Below are positions 7,567 through 13,993 of a stretch of DNA of 23,107 nucleotides, piece after piece (positions within the stretch are counted from its first letter, which is position 1; each line of letters starts with the position of its first letter). The stretch is from NCBI GenBank assembly GCA_016875255.1, contig VGRU01000033.1, forward strand, positions 1 to 23,107, in the 5' to 3' direction. A program made the position numbers and the translations under genes. The notes beneath the pieces were generated by a model. It was not told the origin of the DNA, made no database searches, and saw nothing but the letters and a program-made list of their open reading frames with translations. Source of the stretch: Deltaproteobacteria bacterium (GTDB taxonomy: Bacteria; Desulfobacterota; BSN033; UBA1163).

Positions 7567-7850
7567 ATCTCTTTCGATTGAGGGACCTCTTGCCCCAGGG
7601 CCGCGGGTTGATATAAAACCTTTTCGAGATTTTCGACCTGTTTTTTTAACTCTCTTGTGCGAATAGAACCCTTGATCGCCCTGGGAATCCAGAAAAACAG
7701 GACCAACAAGACACCAGCCCCGATCGATCCGAGGATGGTGTAGATTAAAGAAGTTTCGAACCGCCATACCAGGAATTTTATGGCAAGGGGCGGGGCGGAT
7801 GAATTCTGAACCGAAAAAATCGCAATGGCCATGACCACCATCAAGGTCAA
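7563..7850 (-). CDS. LapA-like small inner-membrane protein, 5' end abutting a repeat
   Basis: The protein is about 95 residues with two membrane helices, a short loop containing FLVWRFETSLIY, and a basic then coiled-coil-like tail (RTRELKKQVENLEKVL), which is the layout of LapA (lipopolysaccharide assembly protein A, DUF1049). In enterics LapA works with LapB and FtsH to control LPS synthesis. Here no lapB is adjacent. The first helix is short: only about 14 residues precede VQNS, against about 21 before the corresponding QN in E. coli LapA. The 131-bp element begins 8 bases upstream of the TTG at 7850. I infer that insertion displaced the native start. Possible present starts are TTG 7850 or ATG 7841, neither with a ribosome site. 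The frame remains open 15 codons further upstream, into the repeat. Confidence 0.65.
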   Translation of the reverse strand: MTLMVVMAIAIFSVQNSSAPPLAIKFLVWRFETSLIYTILGSIGAGVLLVLFFWIPRAIKGSIRTRELKKQVENLEKVLYQPAALGQEVPQSKEI

Positions 7851-7857
7851 CCAGTAA

Positions 7858-7988
7858 ACCCCGTTAGAAGAGCTTGGTCCTTCTAACTTGAAGGTTCACC
7901 CCGTAAGACCTTCGGTCTCTTACGGGGCTCACACCCCGATAGAAGCTAAGCTTCGCACGGTGCAAACAGCGGGGCCTTCTAACGGGGT
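7858..7988 (-). repeat. 131-bp MITE-like element, copy B (inverted)
   Basis: This is the inverted partner of 3680-3810. Its terminal repeats are perfect over 13 bases (ACCCCGTTAGAAG and its complement). The outermost C/G bases are flanked by TAAA on both sides, a possible 4-base target duplication. The internal hairpin around GACC/GGTC is present. It splits the osmolyte operon between the phosphatase gene and lapA, where its folded transcript could attenuate or process the message. Confidence 0.88.
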
Positions 7989-8017
7989 AAAAGAATTGCA
8001 TAGGGTCTCCTGCAGTT

Positions 8018-8857
8018 CTAAACTTTCAGCTCGCTGAATAATGTCAACATCGCCTCCCTCCACGCCCGGGGCCCTGTTCCATCGATGAGAGTCAAGTGTT
8101 GAATCAAGGTCAAACTCTTCGGCGAAATGACTTTCTCATCCTTGAGGAAAATGGGACGGTCAACCGCTGACAGCATGGGGAGGTCATTCAAGCTATCTCC
8201 GATGCCGATAGTAAAAATTGAGAAAAATTGATTTTCATAGAGTTCTTTTAAAATCTCAATCGCCTTTCCCTTGTCGTTTTTCCCGAGGAGATGATGAAAC
8301 CGGCCTCCCCAGACATAGTTCATCCCTTTTTCTTCAATCTTTCTTTTGACGATTTCAACTTCTCCGTCCTCTCCTTCGAGGATGAAAGGCTCATCAAACT
8401 CCCTTCTCTTGGCAAACTCAGCCTCCTGAGGGTTCAATCCGGCAAGAGACGCCAGTTCTCCCTCTGTGAGATCTGAGAATCCCTTCATCTTAATGCCTGT
8501 CTCTTTTCGAATCGCTTCCAGGGTGTCAACGAGCACAGGGTAAACAACCCCCAACTCCAAGACGAAATATTCTTCCAATTCTCGATCATAAGGAAATTGA
8601 AAAGAAAAATACTCTTTTGGGATAAACACGGCGCCCCCGTTTTCTGAAATGAACGGGTGCTCGTTCTCTATTCTCCTTCGGTAAAGTTCGATTTCGGTCC
8701 TAGTTTTGCTGCTCGTAAGAACAAGGGGAATCTTTTTTTTCCGGATCACCCGAAGAGCCGGCAAGACCGGCTCGAAAGAATAGGTGTCCCGGTCGAGCAG
8801 GGTTCCATCAAGGTCTGTGAAGATGATGGGCTTAGGCGTTGTCCTCGTCGACTGCAT
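8018..8857 (-). CDS. Glucosyl/mannosyl-3-phosphoglycerate phosphatase (HAD family)
   Basis: A 279-residue HAD-superfamily phosphatase with a type IIB cap. Motif I is FTDLDGTLLD, with nucleophile D15 and acid D17. The second motif, SSKT, is at 49-52. SENGG at 71-75 and the cap segment FAKRREFDEPFI (149-160) are hallmarks of mannosyl-3-phosphoglycerate phosphatases. Motif III/IV is KGKAI (196-200) plus GDSLND (220-225). It is expected to dephosphorylate the glycosyl-3-phosphoglycerate made by the preceding GpgS, giving the compatible solute glucosylglycerate. Given its partner, a glucosyl substrate (GpgP) is more likely than mannosyl, but MpgP-type enzymes often accept both. The ATG has GAGAGG 7 bases upstream and overlaps the gpgS end by 26 bases. 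Confidence 0.9.
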   Translation of the reverse strand: MQSTRTTPKPIIFTDLDGTLLDRDTYSFEPVLPALRVIRKKKIPLVLTSSKTRTEIELYRRRIENEHPFISENGGAVFIPKEYFSFQFPYDRELEEYFVLELGVVYPVLVDTLEAIRKETGIKMKGFSDLTEGELASLAGLNPQEAEFAKRREFDEPFILEGEDGEVEIVKRKIEEKGMNYVWGGRFHHLLGKNDKGKAIEILKELYENQFFSIFTIGIGDSLNDLPMLSAVDRPIFLKDEKVISPKSLTLIQHLTLIDGTGPRAWREAMLTLFSELKV

Positions 8858-10040
8858 TTTTCAGCCTCTCTAAAAAATCGGGAATGGCTGAAGTGACCCG
8901 GCTCCAGTTCGGAATGAGAGGAATCCGAAGAGGGTCCTCCACAAAGGCCTTGGTGGCCAGATCAATCCCCTTGGTGAAGGTTTCAACGGCCACGCCTTCC
9001 TCATGTCGGTCAAAATCGAGACCGTTGATGGCTGCATCATCATGGTATTTCGTGATGGCCTCCTGTGCTGTTCTCAAATAGGTGGCCTTCAGTGTTTTGA
9101 GCAGGCTTTCCGAAAGATCTATCCCTTCGCCGGCCAGATTTCGAAAGAGGTTTTTAGCAATATCCGCTGACATTCTCAAAAGCCCTTTGCTCGGATCATC
9201 TTGAGAAAGTTCCTGATGCTTATGCTCATAATTGTCTGTCAAATCAACCTGGCAGATTCGTCTCAGGGAGCAGTTGCGAAAAACCTCGGATAAAACACCG
9301 ACCTCCAATCCCCAATCCCAGGGGATCCGATTGATACGTGCCAGGTCTGTGATCATTGAAAACTCACCCGCCAGGGGATACCGGAAACTATCGAGATAGA
9401 CTAAAAAGGGCAAATACCCTAACAGTCGTTCGAGAGACCGGATGAGAGGGGTTACAAAGAGTCGCGTAACTCTTCCGTGCAACTTGTTTGTCACCCGGCT
9501 GTAATACCCTTTACAGAATTCGTAGCCTAAATTGGGATTGACTACCGGATAGCATAAGCGGGCCAAAAACTCCTCGTCATAGTTGATAATATCACAGTCG
9601 TGGAGCACAATCACATCGCTTTTTCCACTGGCCAGGACATAACCAAAGGCCATCCAGGCGGACCGCCCCTTCCCATCCTCCCCTGCTGAAATCTCATTTT
9701 GGCTCAGGACATCGTAAAGGGATTTCACCCTTTCACCATCGTTCCAGATGATGATCGTCTCCTGAGGAAGAGCCGAAAAAAACTCTCTGGCGTGATCGAA
9801 CTCTCTTTGATCTGCCCTTCCCAAGGTGACGATGACCTGATTGATGTATTTGACCCTTTTGATCTCTGAAACGATCTTCTTGAGCGCCTTCTCTTTCAGT
9901 TCAGAGTAGAGGGAAGGAAGAACCAATGCAATGGGATTGTATCTCGAAAAGAATTCCAGCTCCATCTCCATCCGTTTCCCATTTTCCCTCTTTAAACGAT
10001 GAAGGGTTGTAATCACGCCGGGTTGGAAAAAGTCGCCCAT
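8832..10040 (-). CDS. gpgS: Glucosyl-3-phosphoglycerate synthase
   Basis: GpgS (GT81) transfers glucose from an NDP-glucose to 3-phosphoglycerate, committing carbon to glucosylglycerate, an osmolyte and nitrogen-limitation solute. The protein has 402 residues from the ATG at 10040, chosen because AGGAGG lies 7 bases upstream; the longer frame from 10136 runs through the preceding SAP gene. Motifs in order are GRADQ (74-78), GKGRSAW (123-129), the metal-binding HDCD with D148 and D150, GRVTRLFVTPLIRSL (189-203), which matches the GRVTELxxRPLL loop of GT81 enzymes, YPLAGEFSM (221-229), WGLEVGVL (243-250) and DNYEHKHQ with likely metal ligand H273 or H275. A helical C-terminus follows. The synthase and phosphatase genes overlap, as expected of a two-step pathway. 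Confidence 0.92.
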   Translation of the reverse strand: MGDFFQPGVITTLHRLKRENGKRMEMELEFFSRYNPIALVLPSLYSELKEKALKKIVSEIKRVKYINQVIVTLGRADQREFDHAREFFSALPQETIIIWNDGERVKSLYDVLSQNEISAGEDGKGRSAWMAFGYVLASGKSDVIVLHDCDIINYDEEFLARLCYPVVNPNLGYEFCKGYYSRVTNKLHGRVTRLFVTPLIRSLERLLGYLPFLVYLDSFRYPLAGEFSMITDLARINRIPWDWGLEVGVLSEVFRNCSLRRICQVDLTDNYEHKHQELSQDDPSKGLLRMSADIAKNLFRNLAGEGIDLSESLLKTLKATYLRTAQEAITKYHDDAAINGLDFDRHEEGVAVETFTKGIDLATKAFVEDPLRIPLIPNWSRVTSAIPDFLERLKNAVDEDNA

Positions 10041-10054
10041 AGGTCTCCTCCTCT

Positions 10055-10249
10055 TTAGGATTTCAACGTCGGCAAACAGTCCTCTCTGAAGCAACAATTC
10101 CATTGATCGCAGTGATCTTTGGCTGAGCCAAAACAATCAAAATTTCCCTCTGCTTTCTGGATTTGCCGAATCAAATCCCCCTTCCCGGCCTTAGCTTTGA
10201 CGTTGATACCCAATCCCATAGCCTTTCTCTTCAATTCAACCATTTTCAT
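10055..10249 (-). CDS. SAP-domain mini-protein with a Cys cluster
   Basis: The protein has 64 residues. Positions 1-34 look like a SAP helix-turn-helix (VELKRKAMGLGI followed by KGDLIRQIQKAEG), a fold usually linked to nucleic-acid binding. The C-terminal half holds five cysteines and a histidine (C39, H46, C47, C52, C53, C58), suggesting a small metal site. Similar SAP-plus-Cys mini-proteins occur in deltaproteobacterial genomes as uncharacterised genes, from my recollection of the family. Its ATG overlaps the EIIA stop as ATGA, indicating translational coupling, and gpgS starts 14 bases after it. The function is unknown; regulation of the operon is a guess. Confidence 0.8.
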   Translation of the reverse strand: MKMVELKRKAMGLGINVKAKAGKGDLIRQIQKAEGNFDCFGSAKDHCDQWNCCFREDCLPTLKS

Positions 10250-10641
10250 ACCGATACCTTCCTCGCTAAAACGATGCTTCTGCGTCCTGATTTCTTTGCC
10301 AATCTTCCGAGCTTTCTTAATGACCCTTCCTTTCGATGGCTCGAAAGGGTAAGCAACATAGGCATATTGACCCCGGTGACGACCTCAACATTCTTATCTT
10401 CCAATACCGAAAGGATTAAATTGGTTGGTGTCCCACCCAGAATATCCGTCAAAACAACCACTCCGTCTCCCTCATCCAGTTCGTTTATTCCTTTTTTAAT
10501 TCGATCTCTCACTTCTTCTTTCCTATCTCTTGGCCAGATAGAAATCCCCTTTACCTTCTTTAAGCTCCCGACAAGAAATTGAACCGATGAAATCAATGCC
10601 TCTGCCAATTTCCCGTGAGAGACAACTAAGATTCCAACCAT
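10246..10641 (-). CDS. Mannose-family PTS EIIA domain protein
   Basis: A 131-residue single-domain EIIA of the mannose/sorbose PTS superfamily. GILVVSHGKLAEAL at 3-16 carries the phospho-accepting H9. DGVVVLTDILGGTPTN is the second strongly conserved block, and NMPMLL follows, as in ManX-type EIIA. No EIIB, EIIC or EIID genes are nearby, so it probably regulates rather than transports sugar. Solitary EIIA(Man)-like proteins in proteobacteria are typically phosphorylated by the regulatory PTS. Its ATG lies 16 bases inside the end of the receiver gene and has a G-rich site upstream; its stop overlaps the SAP gene start. Phosphate input from EI and HPr encoded elsewhere is inferred. Confidence 0.88.
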   Translation of the reverse strand: MVGILVVSHGKLAEALISSVQFLVGSLKKVKGISIWPRDRKEEVRDRIKKGINELDEGDGVVVLTDILGGTPTNLILSVLEDKNVEVVTGVNMPMLLTLSSHRKEGSLRKLGRLAKKSGRRSIVLARKVSV

Positions 10642-11051
10642 TTCACTGCCCCCCTATTTTTTTCGTTTGCAGATCTAATCTCTTGAACCATTGTTCTGAG
10701 TTCGCTGAAGTGAAGCGGTTTTTCCAGATAAGCGGTGGCTCCCCTCTTCATCGCCTTGCGATGGATTTCTTCGTTACCAAAAGCGGTGATGACGATGATC
10801 GGAACTTCAGGGTGAAGCCTCTTGATTCCAGGAAGAATATCCAATCCCGTTAAGCCCGGCATCCGAATATCCGTGATGATTAGATCAAACGTGTCTCTGA
10901 CAAGAATTCGAAAAGCCTCGGAGCCATTGCTGACGGAATCGGCCTCAAACCCTTCTTCTCTAAAAAAATCTTCCAATAGAGACCTCATCCCCTCGTCGTC
11001 TTCGATGATCAGCGCTTTACCAGCGCAATTTGAACGGTTCATTCCATCCAT
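10626..11051 (-). CDS. Single-domain response regulator (receiver)
   Basis: A CheY-like receiver of 141 residues with no output domain. The acidic pocket is IIEDDE (residues 15-20), the phospho-acceptor is D61 in DLIITDIRMPG, the switch threonine is T89 in IIVITAF, and the conserved lysine is K111 in YLEKPL. All canonical residues are present, so it should be phosphorylated. The wording resembles receivers of NtrC-type regulators. No sensor kinase is adjacent. It is the first gene of the operon, overlaps the EIIA gene by 16 bases, and is preceded by a sigma54-type promoter and a long leader. The start could be ATG 11051 or ATG 11042; neither has a strong ribosome site. Confidence 0.88.
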   Translation of the reverse strand: MDGMNRSNCAGKALIIEDDEGMRSLLEDFFREEGFEADSVSNGSEAFRILVRDTFDLIITDIRMPGLTGLDILPGIKRLHPEVPIIVITAFGNEEIHRKAMKRGATAYLEKPLHFSELRTMVQEIRSANEKNRGAVKWLES

Positions 11052-11084
11052 ATTGGATCGATTAAAAATGTGGTTTTAAAAATC

Positions 11085-11163
11085 GCATTGAAAGAGGCTT
11101 TGAATTAAGGGGTGGGTCCTTTTTCAACCACAGAAGGTGGATTCGAAAAGCCTCCTTCAATGC
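11085..11163. promoter_or_regulatory. 17-bp inverted repeat with nested hairpin in the operon leader
   Basis: GCATTGAAAGAGGCTTT at 11085-11101 is matched in inverted orientation by 11147-11163 with one mismatch, separated by 45 bases. Within the spacer, CCAC/GTGG frames a small hairpin near 11128-11140. In the minus-strand leader this could fold into a long stem some 35 bases before the receiver start; as DNA it could be a two-site operator. No known riboswitch class was recognised. Confidence 0.6.
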
Positions 11164-11177
11164 TTGATGATACTATG

Positions 11178-11193
11178 AGCAATCCGAATGCCA
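11178..11193 (-). promoter_or_regulatory. Sigma54 (RpoN) -24/-12 promoter
   Basis: The minus strand reads TGGCATTCGGATTGCT. It matches TGGCAC-N5-TTGCW at all positions except T for C after TGGCA, with exactly 10 bases between the invariant GG and GC. Transcription would start near 11167, about 115 bases upstream of the receiver gene, and read through REC, EIIA, SAP, gpgS and beyond. Binding sites for the required activator were not identified. Confidence 0.72.
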
Positions 11194-11420
11194 CTTGCTA
11201 AAAAAAATTTTCTATATTTTTCAATTAGTTGTAGGCCTGGGTAAAAATCGGAGTTGGTAAGAAAAGGGGAATAAAGAAACACTCTGTGGCAAAATGGGAC
11301 AACAAGATGTGTAGGTTTTTTTTTAAAAGTCATAATTCATTGAAATATTAGGAAATTTCTTTCTGTGTTTTCGGCATTCTTTTTGCTCACTCTTAAACCA
11401 TAGCTCAACTGGGAGGAGAG
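11194..11420. other. Intergenic region upstream of hflK
   Basis: This is the AT-rich remainder of the 369-base gap between the divergent receiver and hflK genes. It must hold the hflKC promoter and any enhancer sites for the sigma54 promoter, but I see no convincing -35/-10 pair. A GGGAGGAGAG ribosome site ends it at 11411-11420. Confidence 0.4.
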
Positions 11421-12464
11421 ATGATGGCCTGGGAAGACGGTGATTTTGGAGGAGTCGGAAGGCAAGGTTATGGCGGCCCTTCGGTGGATGAACTCGCATT
11501 GAAGGTTCAAGAGAAGATCCGCCATTGGGGAGGAAAGAGAATGCTTTTTATTCTCATCGGTTTGATTCTTCTGATCTGGCTCGCATCAGGTATCTATATT
11601 GTCGGGCCGGGGGAGATGGGGGTGATTCGTCAATTTGGGAAGATGGTCGATCAAACTTCACCGGGGTTGAGATACCGTCTTCCCTGGCCCATTCAGACCC
11701 ATGATGTGGTCCATCTGGCCAGGGTGAGGAGGGCGGAGGTCGGCTTTAAAACCGACCCGTATAGCGGGAAGGTAAGACCCGAACCCAAAGAAGCTCTGAT
11801 GCTCACCGGTGACGAAAATATCGTGGACGCTCAACTGTTTGTTCAATACGTCGTCAAAGACCCTGCCCAGTTTCTCTTCCGGGTGAGGAATGCGGAATTT
11901 GTCCTTAAAACTTCCGCCGAGGTCGCCCTCCGGAGCGTGGTGGGAAGAAATTCCATTGACTTCACCATGACCGAGGGACGGGTTGTGGTCCAGGATGAGA
12001 TAAAAAAATATCTCCAAACTCTTCTCGATGATTATCAGACCGGATTGATGGTCACGGAGGCGAGGCTTCTCGTGGTGGATCCCCCTGAGGAGGTGAAGGA
12101 TGCGTTTCACGATGTGGTCAGGGCATGGGAGGATCGAGAGCGTTTGATGAGAGAGGCAGAGGGGTATCGCGAAGATCTCATTCCAAAGGCAAGGGGAGAG
12201 GCGGCGCAGATGGTCCGGAACGCGGAGGCCTATAAAGAACAGAGGGTGATCCGGTCTCAGGGGGATGCGACAAAATTTCTCGATGTGCTGAAAGCTTATC
12301 GAAAGGCAAAAGAGGCGACGAGAGAACGACTCTATTTAGAAACGCTGGATAAAATTCTGCCTGAGAAGGAGAAATATATCCTTCCGCCCCAAGGGAAAGA
12401 TTCGGTCTTGAAGTGGCTTCCCTTAAAAGAGGCGATCACCATCAAAGAAGGAAAAAAGGAGTGA
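11421..12464 (+). CDS. hflK: HflK, SPFH-family modulator of FtsH
   Basis: HflK and HflC form a membrane-anchored periplasmic assembly around the FtsH protease. The 347-residue protein has a short Gly-rich cytoplasmic N-terminus (GDFGGVGRQGYGG), one membrane anchor at about residues 41-60, then the SPFH domain beginning IYIVGPGEMGVIRQFGK. It continues with PGLRYRLPWPIQ, the LTGDENIVDAQLFVQYVV block, and a long charged helical region (RLMREAEGYREDLIPKARG) before a short tail. The length fits bacterial HflK, which is often somewhat longer. ATG at 11424 is better spaced from GGAGG than ATG at 11421, a difference of one residue. hflC follows after 6 bases. Confidence 0.93.
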   Translation: MMAWEDGDFGGVGRQGYGGPSVDELALKVQEKIRHWGGKRMLFILIGLILLIWLASGIYIVGPGEMGVIRQFGKMVDQTSPGLRYRLPWPIQTHDVVHLARVRRAEVGFKTDPYSGKVRPEPKEALMLTGDENIVDAQLFVQYVVKDPAQFLFRVRNAEFVLKTSAEVALRSVVGRNSIDFTMTEGRVVVQDEIKKYLQTLLDDYQTGLMVTEARLLVVDPPEEVKDAFHDVVRAWEDRERLMREAEGYREDLIPKARGEAAQMVRNAEAYKEQRVIRSQGDATKFLDVLKAYRKAKEATRERLYLETLDKILPEKEKYILPPQGKDSVLKWLPLKEAITIKEGKKE

Positions 12465-12470
12465 GGAACG

Positions 12471-13340
12471 ATGGGAAAAGGGAAACAAACAACTGTGATC
12501 ATCCTGGTTTTTATCTTTTTCATCCTTCTGTCAAGTGCGACCTTCACCATTGATGAGCAGCAACAAGCCATCATCACTCAGTTCGGGAAATATATCCGAA
12601 CCATCCGGGAGCCTGGCTTACATTTTAAAGTCCCGGCCATACAGACCTTACACCTTCTTGAGAAGAGGGTGTTGACCACGGACGCCGTGGCCGTCGAGTA
12701 CATCACCCTGGATAAGAAGAGAGTCGTGGTGGATCACGTCTCACGCTGGAAGATTGAGGATCCCCTCGAATTCTATCGAAGCGTGAGGACAGAAGCGGGG
12801 GCGTTGTCTCGTCTCGAGGATATTCTCGTGGCCCGCCTGAGGCAGGAGATTGCAAAACACAGCTTCATCGGATTTATCCGCGAAGAACGGGAAAAGATCG
12901 TGGAGACGGTTGCAAAAGAAGCTCACGAGTTGGCAAAACGGTTTGGTATCACAATCATCGATGTCCGGATCAAACGGGCCGACCTCCCCAAAGAGGTCCA
13001 GGCCAGTGTCTACGCCCGAATGCAGGCAGAACGTCACCGGATTGCAAAACGATACAGGGCCGAGGGAGAACAGCGTTCACGGGAGATCAAAGCTGAAACC
13101 GACAAAGAGAAAGAGATCATCCTGGCCAAGGCCTATCAGCAGCAGATGAAGCTTTTTGGAGAAGGAGACGGTCGCGCCACGGAAATATTTGCTTCTGCTT
13201 ATGAACAGGACTTGGAGTTTTATTCATTCCTCAGGAGACTCCAGACTTACGAAAAACTCTTTGAGGGAAAGACGACAATTTTACTGGAATCTGATTCCGA
13301 ACTGCTCAGGTATTTTAAGAGCCCAAAGATACCTAAATAA
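12471..13340 (+). CDS. hflC: HflC, SPFH-family modulator of FtsH
   Basis: A 289-residue partner of HflK. The N-terminal anchor lies at about residues 7-24, followed by TIDEQQQAIITQFGK and PGLHFKVPAIQ, the standard HflC opening. The SPFH domain includes DAVAVEYITLDKKRVVVDH, and the helical arm contains FGITIIDVRIKRADLP and MQAERHRIAKRYRAEGEQ, both characteristic. The extreme C-terminus (LLESDSELLRYFKSP) matches the usual HflC end, so the gene is complete. AAGGAG lies 9 bases before the ATG. A multi-hairpin element immediately downstream may terminate the transcript. Confidence 0.94.
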   Translation: MGKGKQTTVIILVFIFFILLSSATFTIDEQQQAIITQFGKYIRTIREPGLHFKVPAIQTLHLLEKRVLTTDAVAVEYITLDKKRVVVDHVSRWKIEDPLEFYRSVRTEAGALSRLEDILVARLRQEIAKHSFIGFIREEREKIVETVAKEAHELAKRFGITIIDVRIKRADLPKEVQASVYARMQAERHRIAKRYRAEGEQRSREIKAETDKEKEIILAKAYQQQMKLFGEGDGRATEIFASAYEQDLEFYSFLRRLQTYEKLFEGKTTILLESDSELLRYFKSPKIPK

Positions 13341-13341
13341 A

Positions 13342-13524
13342 GTCTGTTCTTAAACTGAAAGTTTCGAAACAGGCTGTCATTCCGGCGAAAGCCGAAATCC
13401 AGGGTTTCCTGTGAAAACAGGAATCCAGTTTTATTGATTTCTGGTTCCCGACTTTCGTCGGGACGACGTCTGGATGCCCCGATTAAATTGGGGCATGACG
13501 GAATAATGGATTTTATAAACAGAC
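13342..13524. repeat. 183-bp multi-hairpin palindromic element
   Basis: The ends carry GTCTGTT (13342-13348) and its complement AACAGAC (13518-13524). Inside, at least four hairpins follow each other: CGGC/GCCG, CCTG/CAGG, CCCGAC/GTCGGG and CCCC/GGGG around AT-rich loops. GTCATTCCGGCGAAAGCCG and CCCGACTTTCGTCGGG are variants of a dispersed palindromic repeat widespread in deltaproteobacterial genomes. It has no coding capacity. It sits 1 base after hflC and 36 bases before the zinc-ribbon gene start. Confidence 0.75.
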
Positions 13525-13560
13525 CCTAAATAGACCAGTGCCCCAGAGGAGGTGAGCATC

Positions 13561-13776
13561 ATGAGCGATCTCATCTGCCCGGATTGTAACAAGCCGATCA
13601 TGAGCTTGAAAAAGGCGGAAAACCTCCTCCGCACAACGACGACCAGGACCCTGATGAGTCGTTGCTGGTGCGGCGTGTATTATGAGGTTCGCTCTCTGAA
13701 AAAAAATATTCTGGATGTTTCCACCTCCTCCGGGAGAAGGTCCGAACAATTTTTAGAAGAGGAATCCCCGTCATGA
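13561..13776 (+). CDS. Small zinc-ribbon protein
   Basis: A 71-residue protein with CPDC (C6, C9) near the N-terminus and CWC (C35, C37) in the middle, together a plausible four-cysteine zinc site. The region after it (YYEVRSLKKNILDV) is short and the C-terminus is Ser- and Glu-rich. I chose ATG 13561 because AGAGGAGG lies 8 bases upstream, which argues it is really translated. The in-frame GTG at 13552 overlaps that site. I do not recognise a named family. It stands alone between a repeat and the P-type ATPase gene, on the same strand. Confidence 0.65.
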   Translation: MSDLICPDCNKPIMSLKKAENLLRTTTTRTLMSRCWCGVYYEVRSLKKNILDVSTSSGRRSEQFLEEESPS

Positions 13777-13822
13777 AGCCGGTTTTCCTTTTGATGAATA
13801 TTTTAACCCCTCCTAAGCTCTT

Positions 13823-13867
13823 AACTCCCTCTAATCCCCCTTAATATAAGTGAGGGTTGGAGGAGTT
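13823..13867. repeat. Imperfect palindrome upstream of the P-type ATPase
   Basis: AACTCC at 13823-13828 pairs with GGAGTT at 13862-13867, and the flanking C-rich and G-rich arms pair imperfectly (about 13 of 20 positions by eye). It resembles the CTAATCCCCCTTAA type of degenerate repeat often found between genes. It lies in the 217-base gap before the ATPase; no clear promoter was seen there. Confidence 0.4.
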
Positions 13868-13993
13868 ATGTCATGGGATGTCTCATAGCGGCGATCCACC
13901 GGATTATTAAGTTACTCCATCAATAATACGAAAATGACGTTTGCGGTTTTAAGAAAGATTCCAAGGATTGATGGTTCCGTATAGGGAAAGAGT

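Noticed and set aside
7567..7767. Upstream extension of the glycosyltransferase frame
   Set aside because: It overlaps the lapA-like gene in another frame, is basic and low in similarity, and the ATG at 7566 has a classic ATGA overlap with the lapA stop.
10041..10136. N-terminal extension of GpgS
   Set aside because: It runs antisense-frame through the SAP gene, while ATG 10040 has AGGAGG at ideal spacing and gives the usual family length.
11332..11420. A sigma70 or heat-shock promoter for hflKC
   Set aside because: A TTGAAA occurs near 11340 but no acceptable -10 box lies at the right distance, so I did not call it.
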